64,000 bases of DNA from Dioscorea cayenensis subsp. rotundata (Eukaryota > Streptophyta > Magnoliopsida > Dioscoreales > Dioscoreaceae). A program made the translations under genes and the position numbers. Of the stretch, positions 12,481 through 22,508 are shown piece by piece. Location of the stretch: assembly GCF_009730915.1 (NCBI RefSeq), contig NC_052483.1:2666001-2730000 (forward strand). The letters run 5' to 3'. Positions within the stretch are counted from its first letter, which is position 1. Every line of letters starts with the position of its first letter. The notes below the pieces were generated by a model. The model was not told the origin of the DNA and did not search any database. It worked only from the letters and a program-made list of their open reading frames with translations.

Positions 12481-12587
12481 TTTGACACAGTTTCTTAGTT
12501 CCGTATCAAATGCTGTAACAAATTTGTCACGATTTTGTTTCCCTGCCAATTTTACCATGCCAATTTGAAAATTTTCTTGTAGTGTTA

Positions 12588-14440
12588 GGTTTGGTTTGGG
12601 TTTGCATCCCATTTTTCACTGTGCATTATTCATTTTATTAATTTATTTAAGGGTTTTTTTTCAATATAACCTCTATTTTTTTTATAATTATCAAAATAAC
12701 TTTATATAAATTTTATTCACTAACATAGGTTTGAAAATATCACATAAAGTCATGCCATCACCTAGAAGATGAGTTGGCCTTTTAGAAATATTAAGTTATT
12801 GGTTTTTTTTATTGACACCTTCTCTTTAAAAAAATCATAAAAATGAGATATTTTTTATTTTAAAACCTTTTTAAGTTATTATTAATTTTTTAAAAATTAT
12901 ATATTTTTTTTCAACCACGTTTATTTTGAAAAATATATTATTATTGCTGTTGTTGTTAGTATTACATCTTCTTGGTTTTGTAAGCCATTTTAAAAAATTG
13001 TTATTATTATTAACTTAATTAATTTTTAAACAATCACAAAAAGTGAAAATTTTAAAATATTTTAATTTATTAATTTATTTTTTTAAATGGTAATTATTTT
13101 GAAAAAAAAAAGTTATTATTATTATTGTTGTTGCGTTGTTGTTGTTTTGATTGAATAACTTGTTTATAGTTTAAATAACAATAATTGCATTCAATAACAA
13201 ATTAATAAAAAAATACATCCATCACTTTTAAAACCCAAAATTAAAATACATGGTGTGCCATGCATGCCATTTTTTTTAAAACCTAAAATTTAAAATAAAA
13301 TATGTACAAAATAAATCTATAGCTTTGAAGTCTACAATAAACAAATCTATTCTCTATCCAATAATAATAATAATAATAACATATTTTTTCAAAATAAATG
13401 TGGTTTTAAAAATAATAATAACTTAAAATGATTAAAAAATTAAAAAATATCTTATGTTTTTGTGATTTTTTAAAATAAAAGGGTGTGCATAAAAAAAATC
13501 AATATCATAATATTTTTAAAAAGCCAACTCATCACTTAGATAATGATATAGTTTGTTGATGATTTGATATGATGTTTTCAAACTCATGTTAGTGAATAAA
13601 TAAATTTAACATGTGGTTATTTTGATAATTAAAAAAATTATATTAAATAAAAACCCATTTATTTATGTATCATTTGCATTTAACATATATTGTAAAATCA
13701 ATGACTGCGGGATTTTTTATCAGACGAAGACTTTCTCATGAAGGTGACACGCAATCACAAAGCAACACAGGGAATTACATATGTCATCTGACGTGGCATA
13801 CCAGAATTTGTCTTGCCTTCGTTTGGGCTGTGAGCCACTGTATTCAATTCTCAATTTATTTGGTCACATATTTATTTATTTAAAATAAGACATTGCTAAA
13901 AGCATGTTATTTATTTAAAACAAAATATTAAAAAATTGCGAAAATACATATGTGTACATGGTTTGCAGAATTGCAGGTTTGTTAGTGAAGAAGAGGTCAT
14001 AATGAAGAACAGCGGGGTTCTTTGTTGTCTGGAAGCTATATATAAGCTTGTTCACTAGATTTATTTTCTAGTGATAAAAAAATATATAACATATGTAAAG
14101 GATATATATGGATGCATGGACAACAAGAGCAAGGGGTGCAAATTCCTGAGCTTGCATGTTACAATTCCCTCAAAAGGGTAAATTTATAAATAGCATAATT
14201 TATAATAGAAATTATAGTATTTTAGTTTTCTCTTGAATAAAGTGGTGAAACCGCTCACCTCAATTATTGTGAGAGAGACAATTTCTCGATCATATAATTT
14301 GTAAGAAAAGAAGTTATTATCATTCTATTATGAAGATGATTAATATATGTTTTTAAGTATTCATTTATTTTTTTATTTTTACTAGTATTTGAATGTGTCT
14401 AAATATGGTTCTCGATAAATGAATTTTTCATGACAGACAT
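12588..14440. other. Non-coding, A+T-rich
   Basis: No gene or element boundary is recognised. Long runs of A and T and ATT/AAT trinucleotide tracts dominate. The last 350 bases begin to resemble the repeat array described at 14100-18540. Confidence 0.5.
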
Positions 14441-14528
14441 TTCAGTGCCATTTTTGTATTGATGAATAAACGCACATATGCATAAGCTTACGTGCCATGG
14501 TGGTTTTTAATGGATAATTTATAAATAT

Positions 14529-14680
14529 TGATAGACAAAATATGTGAGAAGGAAATGAATTCAATATTCATTAAACCAACCCATATAAATACAAGAATGA
14601 TGTATACAATAGGGTGTACACTTAAGGGTATATATGTATAAACATACAGTGCATATACAAGTAATATTATTACTCTAACA
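14529..14680 (-). repeat. 3' LTR of the compact copia element
   Basis: This 152-bp direct repeat ends ctctaaca and is followed on the plus strand by catcccctc (14681-14689), the complement of a polypurine tract used to prime plus-strand synthesis. Confidence 0.9.
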
Positions 14681-14693
14681 CATCCCCTCAAAC

Positions 14694-16391
14694 TCACGGT
14701 GGGTTATAAACCGAGAGTTTGTCAACTAAAAACTGAAACCGAGAGATAGTATGTGCATTAGTGAAAAGATCAGCAAGCTGATGTGTTGAGGCAACATAAG
14801 GAAGAAGAATACTGCCAGCAAGATAATGATGACGAACAAAGTGAAGGGCGGCCTCAAGATGCTTCGTGCGTTCATGGAATACAGGGTTGGCAGCAATTTT
14901 AATGGCACTCTGGTAATCACAGTGTATAGGAGTGGGGGCAGAAATAGAAACCCCAAAGTCCATTAAAATCTGCCTAAACCAAAGAACCTCCTTAGCAGTG
15001 GAGGACATAGCACCATACTCAGCCTCAGCAGTAGAAAGAGCAACAATAGATTGTTTCTTGCTTTTCCAAGAGATAAGGGAATCTCCAAGGAAAATGCAGA
15101 AACCAGTAGTAGAACGTCGATCGGAGGCATCACCAGCCCAATCAGCATCACAATAGGCGCGCAACTCAAGAGAAGATGAGGCAGAGAAAAGTAAAGAACG
15201 AGATATAGTACCACGAAGATAACGAAGAACTCGTAAGAGGGCAGCATAATAAGTAGAACGAGGAGCACTCACAAACTGACTAAGAACACGAACAACATAT
15301 GCAATATCAGGCCGAGTAATGGTCAGATAGACAAGAGCACCAACAAGTGCACGATAGCGAGTAGGATCAGGCAGAGACTCACCATCAGAAGAAGAAAGTC
15401 GGTGATGCAGCTCAATAGGAGTAGAGGCAGTGCGGAAATCCATGATATCAGCTCGTCGAATAATATCAGATATGTACTTCTGTTGAGACACCAAGTAACC
15501 TCGACGAGAATAAGCAACCTCAAGACCTAAAAAATAACGAAGAGGGCCAAGATCTTTCATCTGAAACTCGGTGTGTAATTGCTGTTTCAATGAAAGAACA
15601 GTATCAACATCATCACCAGTGATAACCATATCATCAACATAAAGAAGAAGAATAGTGATGCCACGAGTAGTCTGCCGAGTAAAGAGGGCATAATCATGAG
15701 AGCTTTCGGTGAAACCAAGAGTGAGAACCACATTGCGAAATCGCTCAAACCAGGCACGAGGAGCCTGTTTGAGTCCATAGATAGCCCGGCGAAGATGACA
15801 GACATGCTGAGAAGGATGAGAGAAACCAGGAAGAGGAGTGATATACACATCCTCAGAGAGGTCTCCATGTAAGAAAGCATTGGTGACATCTAATTGATGA
15901 AGTGGCCAGTGACGAGCAGCAGAAATAGCGAAAAGAAGACGAACAATAGTCAACTTGGCCACAGGAGCAAATGTCTCCTCATAATCAATGCCATACTCCT
16001 GAGTAAAACCACGAGCAACAAGACGCGCTTTGTGGCGCTCAATACTACTGCATCCTCTTCTCTCCCCTCCATAATTCTTCCGAGTTCCACCACCACTGTC
16101 AATTCTATACCCCTTCCCGACGTCTCCATAGACACTTCCTATGTTCCTCTTTCCCCTTCTTCTTGTTGCGGGATCACGACGGCGAGCGAGCCCAGACAAC
16201 GACGACCGAAAAAAAACAAGCAAATGTCGAAACCAGCAAGAAAGGATCAAGCAAACGTCAAACGAAGTAATAGACGGCGAAACATTGACGTCATAGACGG
16301 CGAGATCGGCCCAGACGACGACGACCGGAAGAAAACAAGCAAATGTCGAAACCGGCAAAGAACTCCGGCAAAAACAAGGAGAACTAAACAA
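14694..16391 (-). CDS. Copia reverse transcriptase-RNase H polyprotein fragment, unbroken (565 aa)
   Basis: This frame encodes the cDNA-synthesis enzymes of a Ty1/copia element. Residues 1-117 match no pol domain I recognise and include a hydrophobic repeat. Reverse transcriptase runs from about residue 120 (KARLVARGFTQEYGIDYEET) to about 365, with QLDVTNAFLHGDL near 166 and the catalytic YVDD at 251-254. RNase H follows, with D415 (YCDADWAGD), E458 (STAEAEY) and D492 (HCDYQSA), then HERTKHLE. The frame runs to a stop at 14694 beside the polypurine tract. A normal copia polyprotein is over 1,300 residues, so this is the C-terminal part joined to foreign or rearranged leader sequence. Keeping the frame and all catalytic residues with LTR divergence near 3% suggests a young element. 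The start codon is uncertain. Confidence 0.85.
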   Translation of the reverse strand: MFSSPCFCRSSLPVSTFACFLPVVVVWADLAVYDVNVSPSITSFDVCLILSCWFRHLLVFFRSSLSGLARRRDPATRRRGKRNIGSVYGDVGKGYRIDSGGGTRKNYGGERRGCSSIERHKARLVARGFTQEYGIDYEETFAPVAKLTIVRLLFAISAARHWPLHQLDVTNAFLHGDLSEDVYITPLPGFSHPSQHVCHLRRAIYGLKQAPRAWFERFRNVVLTLGFTESSHDYALFTRQTTRGITILLLYVDDMVITGDDVDTVLSLKQQLHTEFQMKDLGPLRYFLGLEVAYSRRGYLVSQQKYISDIIRRADIMDFRTASTPIELHHRLSSSDGESLPDPTRYRALVGALVYLTITRPDIAYVVRVLSQFVSAPRSTYYAALLRVLRYLRGTISRSLLFSASSSLELRAYCDADWAGDASDRRSTTGFCIFLGDSLISWKSKKQSIVALSTAEAEYGAMSSTAKEVLWFRQILMDFGVSISAPTPIHCDYQSAIKIAANPVFHERTKHLEAALHFVRHHYLAGSILLPYVASTHQLADLFTNAHTISRFQFLVDKLSVYNPP

Positions 16392-16440
16392 ATAACTGTG
16401 TTACCAAAGACAGAACGGAGCAACCTTCCGGCGGGATCGA

Positions 16441-16456
16441 CGGGCGTCTGATACCA
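16441..16456 (-). other. Primer binding site of the compact copia element
   Basis: Directly inside the 5' LTR the minus strand reads tggtatcagacgcccg. It matches the usual plant copia site complementary to the initiator Met-tRNA 3' end. Confidence 0.85.
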
Positions 16457-16608
16457 TGATAGACAAAATATGTGAGAAGGAAATGAGTTCAATATTCATT
16501 AAACCAACCCATATAAATACAAGAATGATGTATACAAGAGGGTGTACACTTAAGGGTATATATGTATAAATATACAGTACATATACAAGTAATATTATTA
16601 CTCTAACA
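16457..16608 (-). repeat. 5' LTR of the compact copia element
   Basis: This is a 152-bp copy with four differences from the 3' LTR. It is followed by the target-site copy aatat (16609-16613). Confidence 0.9.
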
Positions 16609-17163
16609 AATATGTCGAGTTTATTGTGGTACAATATTAATTATGCATATATAAGTTTTGCCAAGTATTCACCTAATATTCGATTAATAGCACTTATCTA
16701 ACAAAACTTGGTTATCAGTATACGGATATTTTTATTGTATCACAATGTTACTATTAGCTATTTATGATCTTTTAGATAATTTAAATAGAATAACATATTT
16801 TAAAATATTTTTTTTCTTTATATATAAGACTTCGATCAGTATTTATAGAAAAAGCAAGGTGGAAAATCCTAAAGCTTACACATCACCATATGGTGTTTTA
16901 TAGGTAATTTGCAAATATTTTTGCTTTATAAAAGGTATCATAATAATTATATATATATAAAACTTTGATCATTATTCATCCAATTTTTATCATACTAAAC
17001 ATGATAGATAAATTTTTTTTGTAAATAAACAAGATTTCCCGAACACAGTACACTTGCAATTGTTATTTTGAGTGGATATATATAACAATGACAATAAATC
17101 CTTCCGCTTACAAATAACCATGATGTTTTATGGGCAATTTATAAATATTTAATTTTATAAAGG

Positions 17164-17213
<50 letters not shown>

Positions 17214-17973
17214 TAGTGTTTTTATAATATAACAATGTTATTATTGGTTGTTTGTGGTTATTTAAATTATCTTTGTTGAGAAAGGAGTTTTGAAAATAAA
17301 CACTTCTTTAATGTTTGGCAGCAAGAATAAGGGAAAAGTGACCTATTATATTTCTTCACTTTGTTAAAAAAAATATAACTTTGTTTTTTAGAATAAATAA
17401 TTCACTGCAGGTATTTATAGTCAAGATTATTTTTTTCTTATCAACAAAAGACGTAAATAATAATGTTTATTCCCTATTTATTCTATCAAGTCTTCCAATT
17501 CTACCATTTTATTACATGTTCACTATCTCCAATTTACTATTCTTTCCATTCCCAAATATATACTATTTAAGGATTTTACATAAGAATTAAAAATAACATT
17601 AATTTTTTTATAATTAAGAGATAAAATGAATCAAATTACTAACAACCCATTTTTTTTTTTTGGAACTATATTTTTTTTCCTTATATTATGAATATGAGTC
17701 TACAATTATATGACTAAAAAAAAGATAAAATTAAAAAAAAACAAATAAATATTATTTTGGTATTACAAAATAATAACTATTTTACAAAACAAATTCTCAA
17801 AATGACTTATATTTCAAAATGAAGAAATATTTATTATTCCATAACTTCCCTAATATTGAATGTTTTAGCTGATTAGATAAAAGGATGGTGGCAAACCCTT
17901 AACCTTACGAGTCACTATCGTTTAATTAATGAGTATTGTAAATATTTCAGTTTTATACAGTCATCATGATAAT

Positions 17974-18009
<36 letters not shown>

Positions 18010-18544
18010 TTTCGTCCTGGATCCTCACCTAATTTTTGTTGGTGTTATTAACATCACCAAAGTTTATTATTAATGCACAAATGCTTCACAGTTGCTCGAA
18101 TATTAGAAAAGGCATAATATAATGGCAAGTTCTTGAGTTTACATGACTATGGCCTTTTATGAGTAATATGTAAATATTTCAGCTCTATAGGGTCATCATA
18201 ATAATTACACATACATGAGAGTTTTGTCAGTCAGCCACCTGATTTTTGCTTGTGTTTGAAACGTCACCAAACCTTATTAATAGTGCAAGAATGTTTTCTT
18301 GCTGATAGAATAGAAAAGGCATGATGGCAAATGGCGCAAATCCTTGAGCTTACGCATCACCATGGCATTTCATAGATAATTTATAAATATTTTAATTCTG
18401 TAGGGACATCATAGTAATTATACATACAGTGGTTATGTCAAATATCTACCTAAAATATGCTTCTTTTAGAAACATCATCAAATTTTATTATTAATACACA
18501 TACCATTTTTCACTTTATTGCCAAATCTTTCGGTGAGGTTTGGT

Positions 18545-19430
18545 TGATCACGAGAAAATATAACCCAAAAATATTAATTAGGTAACAATATCCTGTTTGC
18601 TTATTTAAAATGAGAATATCTTATTGTGATAACTTCACCAATATTATTGAGAATGTAATTACTGTTTGAAGATGTGGTAATATCACATTTTATAGGAATT
18701 ATGACTTTTTTTTTTATTATACTCCTCAAATTTAATATATATCTAAAATTTCGTAGGGATTGTGATTTGAACACCCGATCTCAAGTGCAAGATTCCCAAG
18801 TCTTAATTATCAGGCTATAGCATTGCTGACAAAAATCCCCGTGTCATTGGGTGAGGGTGTATAGGCAAATGTTTAATTCTTGATCGACATTTAAGCTACT
18901 GTGACAATTACGTTTGCTATTGTTTAGATTAATTGAATAAGTTAGATTTAATTGTTACTTTTTAAAAATAATTAACAATTGAACTCTTCACCTTTTATAT
19001 GGGAGTCAAATGTCTTACTGTTCGGCTATTGTGGTAATTACATTTGTCATTGTTTAGATTAATTGAATAAAGATAATGATGATTTTTTAATTACGTGTAC
19101 CAGTTTTCTTTAAAGATCAAAATTATTTTTGATTTTTTTTTAATGGATGAATGAAGTCGAGTAACAATAAAATTTTGTTGAATTAAATTGTTAATCTATG
19201 AACGTTTTAAGATCAACCTTAACTTGGATTTTTAAAAGCAAATGTACTTTTAAAATTTGAACCTCTTTTTTCTTTTACCCTAGTTAACGTTTTTAAACCA
19301 TGGCCATTTTCTGCCGTTAAATGAGAAGAATTATGCTTTTTTAACCCTTCACTATTACAGAGTCATGTATGACATTTTATATTATTTTTACCACAAATGT
19401 CTAGTGAGAAATTTATGTAGTCTATAATAT
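18545..19430. other. Non-coding sequence
   Basis: No gene is recognised. A segment at about 18757-18815 (atttgaacacccgatctca) resembles a B box on the minus strand and may be a decayed SINE or tRNA relic. Two similar passages at about 18860-18960 and 18985-19075 share cagctattgtggcaatta-like and gtttagattaattgaataa motifs, suggesting a degenerate direct repeat. Confidence 0.4.
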
Positions 19431-19431
19431 A

Positions 19432-19680
19432 TTCCTTCCGTGTTTTTTTATTTATCGTGGTTAACCGAATCTTATATAGCAAGTAATTTAATTATATCAC
19501 AAAGTTTTATAAAAAATCAGTTATCTTATCAAAATCACCCCTAATGTATATCTCATATTTCACTCTCTTATTTAATTCCAACAAGAGAGTTGAATATTAA
19601 TGTTAGGGGTAATTTTGGAAAAAATAATAATAAATGCTTCTTGATATTAGAAAATGACAGATAAAAAAAAATGGAGGGAG
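19432..19680. mobile_element. Stowaway-like MITE (about 249 bp)
   Basis: The ends are ttccttccgtgttttttt and, inverted, ctccctccattttttttt, with TA on each side (19430-19431 and 19681-19682). This matches Tc1/mariner-related Stowaway elements. The interior is imperfectly self-complementary (cacccctaatgt... against ...atgttaggggtaa), as expected of a MITE. Confidence 0.8.
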
Positions 19681-19906
19681 TATTATAAACATATCAACCA
19701 TGTATGCCATGTCACCATATATATCTAAAAAAAACTAAATGAATATCTAATATATAAAAGAGAGGTTGTGTCATCTAAGACTTCTATTTAACTGTTAGCG
19801 TCTTTTATACAGAATATTAAACAATACTTAATAGTATTAAAGCATAATACTAACAATAATTCTGCACACACTACTATAAATTAATAATAAATGTTAAATC
19901 ATGATT

Positions 19907-20062
19907 AAGAACGTTGGGCTAGCCCAATGGTAACTACCCATGGTTGTAAGTGAGAGGTCTCGAGTGCGAACCTCTCAGCTTACAATCCATATTTAGGGTT
20001 CCTTGTGGGAGTCCTGTATGAGGATTACCTCTCGTTCTCCCTCCAGGGTTGCATGGCGGGGG
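19907..20062 (+). mobile_element. tRNA-derived SINE with a 17-bp target-site duplication
   Basis: The 156-bp sequence has a tRNA-like head: an A-box-like segment (tagcccaatggta) and a B-box-like segment (gtctcgagtgcgaacctc). It is flanked by a perfect 17-bp direct repeat, aatgttaaatcatgatt, at 19890-19906 and 20063-20079. Long perfect duplications arise by target-primed reverse transcription, so this is a retroposed copy and not a tRNA gene. It lacks a long poly(A) tail and ends gcatggcgggg. Confidence 0.75.
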
Positions 20063-20175
20063 AATGTTAAATCATGATTTAATCATTATTATCAAAAATC
20101 CTTAGATTTCTAAAAATTAAGAAAACCTTCACAAAACATACAAATTAGTTTGAATCCATATGCTATATATATAAT

Positions 20176-21659
20176 TGATGGTTCCGGTGGGGGTGTGATG
20201 TATTAAGTTCACTCAAAAACTCACTCAAGGATTAAACATTCACACACAATCAAAGCAAGATAAAGGAGACAAGCAAATTGGTAACCCAGTTCGGCACAAC
20301 CTTGCCTACATCTGGGGGGCCAGGCCCGGAAAAACAATCCACTAAAATAGGTATAGGAACAAGGAGTACAACACTCACTCACTCTTTTAATACAAAGAAT
20401 ATCCTCTCAAGATTGCCCGACTGCCACACACTCAACTCTCACCGAAGAGTCTCTTATTTGTTGGCTCCATCCTAAATCTTCGAGCAGGATGTCTTATATA
20501 GACGCACCGACGTCTACAAAGTTACCTCTTTTAGAATTTTCCGCGGCTTCCTAACTTGGACACCTTCTAAAGTTAGATGTTGCAACACCCAGTTGCAACA
20601 TGGCCCACCTTACTGAACATGACTGAGTTCTAGCCAGATGCACCCGAATCTGCGACCTTCAACCTCCCGGTTCCTTCAATCCGCCTCGTAGCAGTTAACT
20701 CGACCCGAGCTCCTCCTGCTTGCAGCTGTTTCCTTCCTCACATCACTTCAGAAGTCTCCCTCTCCTGAGGGACGTGCCCACCAAGGCACACGTGACCATC
20801 CTACCGAAGATAGCCACCGAAGATCTCCCGATCTTACTTTCCAAACTTGGCCCAAGTTTGGTTTTCCAAATGATTTTCGTTTGACTCATGGAAATATTGT
20901 TACTAAACTTGATCTTGTCTTCATCCAAGTTTAGCCTTCAATATCTTTAAGCATGATCTTTAATCATCCATGCTTGGATCTTCAAATCTCTAATCATATC
21001 TTATGCAATCTTCAATCAATCTCCTCATATGACTAGTCTCCATAAATAGTTCCGCCCATAGATAGCTCTTGAATCTTCCTTCAATATAGTAATGCTAAAT
21101 ATGGTCTTGATAATCTCCTTGGTATGTCTTTACTTTATTTAGTTTGTGTCTTCAAATAGCTTCACACCAAACTAAATCTTTGTGTCTTCAAATAGCTTCA
21201 TACCAAGTTTAACTTGTGTCTTCTAATAGTTTCACATAATCTTTATGATCTTGAACTCTTGCCAATAATAGAATATTCCTCTCTCTTCAAATAGATCTTT
21301 CTAAAAAAGAGCTCTATCAAAGATATGAATAATCATCCCAGATCTTACCAAGGATAGATAATCACATCAAAAATAAAACTTGCCTTTCTAGAAAAGATCC
21401 TATAGTCTTGATGTACTTTCCAAAAATAGTTTATCATCACATGATTGTATTGAGTGAAATATCTATAAAATCTTCAATATAGATCTTAATCAAATCTCCA
21501 CCTTGATCTCCATTAAATGTCATGATAACATCTTTTGCCACATCATCATCCTAGTCATCTTTTCCTATGATGAGTCACCACATGCCACGTCATCATTCTC
21601 TTGCCATATCACCACTTGGCTTGTCATATAATGTCAATCCTACGTCATCAGACTTAACA
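20176..21659. mobile_element. Solo LTR (about 1.48 kb)
   Basis: The sequence begins tgatggttccgg and ends acttaaca (TG...CA). It is flanked by the 5-bp repeat ataat (20171-20175 and 21660-21664). It contains ggtaacccagttcggcacaa followed by a cctac-atctgggg stretch, a motif common in plant copia LTRs. It is richer in G+C than its surroundings and has no internal coding region. It is therefore read as an LTR left by recombination between two LTRs. The superfamily is inferred only. Confidence 0.7.
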
Positions 21660-21664
21660 ATAAT

Positions 21665-22418
21665 TATTTAAAGAGTTGTGATTATTATTAAGGATTTTTT
21701 TCCTTTAATTGGCCGCTCTCCAATGTCATTTATTTATTTATTTATCTTCAAGCCACTTGACAATAAGCCAAACTATATAAATATTAAAAACTCAAATAAT
21801 AATTTCTTTTGAAAGAAATAATTTTGTGAATAGGTCTAATCAATTGCATTCTATATCCCTATTGTAAATTTTTTAATTAAAAAATGGGGTTTTTTGCTCA
21901 TAAAAAATTTGATATATAGACCACCATTACAATAGACGACAGTGCGATTAACTGATATAAAAAAATTAAAGGTTCAATTCTTTTTTAAAATATGATTTAA
22001 AATTAAGAATTAACGTGTGGCATTACTTGTCTACCGTGTGTGTGTGTGTATATATATATAAAATTTTTAAAAAAAAAACCTTGAAGTAGTCCTCCGTCAA
22101 TGATATACAAACAATGAGGCCATTATAAAATTGCTAAGAATCCATCAAAGGTTCATAGTGTGAGCATAGTTTTGTTAACTTGTTCTCATTCAATTTTAGG
22201 CTATCTTTGAATTAATTAACAATTAGATTAAAAATACACGAGAGAGCTTTTTTTATTACCGTGTTCTTTCTTTCACATGTTTAAAAATCACAATAAGCAA
22301 TAGGTATATATCACCATATCACCATAGACTAACTACTCTCTAATTGCACCTTTGTCAAAGAAAACTCAGTAATTGCACAAATAAATATCAATATTAATGT
22401 GCTATAAAATATATATAG

Positions 22419-22508
<90 letters not shown>

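Larger units (their letters stand above)
7702..12584. mobile_element. Non-autonomous CACTA (En/Spm) transposon carrying host gene fragments (4.88 kb)
   Basis: The left end reads cactacaagaaaaatccc and the right end is its inverted match, ttttcttgtagtg, which is the CACTA terminus. The 3-bp direct repeat tta flanks both sides (7699-7701 and 12585-12587), as expected. Both subterminal regions contain many copies of short motifs such as ttggcacggttt and ggcaccgtatttgg. The interior has no transposase (TnpA/TnpD-like) frame. It contains five exons of a VPS16-like gene on the minus strand (8254-9665) and a leader-like segment (about 10990-11430). The element is therefore a gene-carrying, Pack-CACTA type that needs transposase from elsewhere. 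Confidence 0.92.
14529..16608 (-). mobile_element. Internally deleted Ty1/copia retrotransposon with short LTRs and RT-RNase H only (2.08 kb)
   Basis: Two 152-bp LTRs (14529-14680 and 16457-16608) begin tg and end ca on the plus strand. They differ at four positions by eye (about 2.6%). A 5-bp duplication, aatat, flanks the element (14524-14528 and 16609-16613). The primer binding site next to the 5' LTR and a purine tract next to the 3' LTR are both present. The interior is only about 1.8 kb; gag, protease and integrase are missing. The one long frame encodes reverse transcriptase and RNase H. The element must use the particle and integrase of a relative. Confidence 0.92.
14100..18540. repeat. 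Diverged tandem repeat array of about 200-300-bp units, split by a copia element
   Basis: At least six copies share an ordered set of motifs: ccttgagcttacgcatcacc, atggcatttcatagataat, tataaatattttagt, agggtcatcataataatta, a (TA)n tract, gagttttgtca, cacctaatttttg and cattattaatacacaaatg. Copies begin near 14480, 16875, 17100, 17890, 18125 and 18345. The first is interrupted by the retroelement 14529-16608 and resumes at 16614. No coding capacity is seen. It could be decayed satellite DNA or remnants of one repeated element. Confidence 0.6.

Noticed and set aside
17381-17590. 69-codon open frame in A+T-rich DNA
   Set aside because: It has hydrophobic low-complexity composition, no homology recognised and no splice or promoter context.
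18757-18815. tRNA-like B-box segment on the minus strand (and a similar one near 6490)
   Set aside because: No cloverleaf or A box could be completed; at best these are decayed SINE or tRNA relics.
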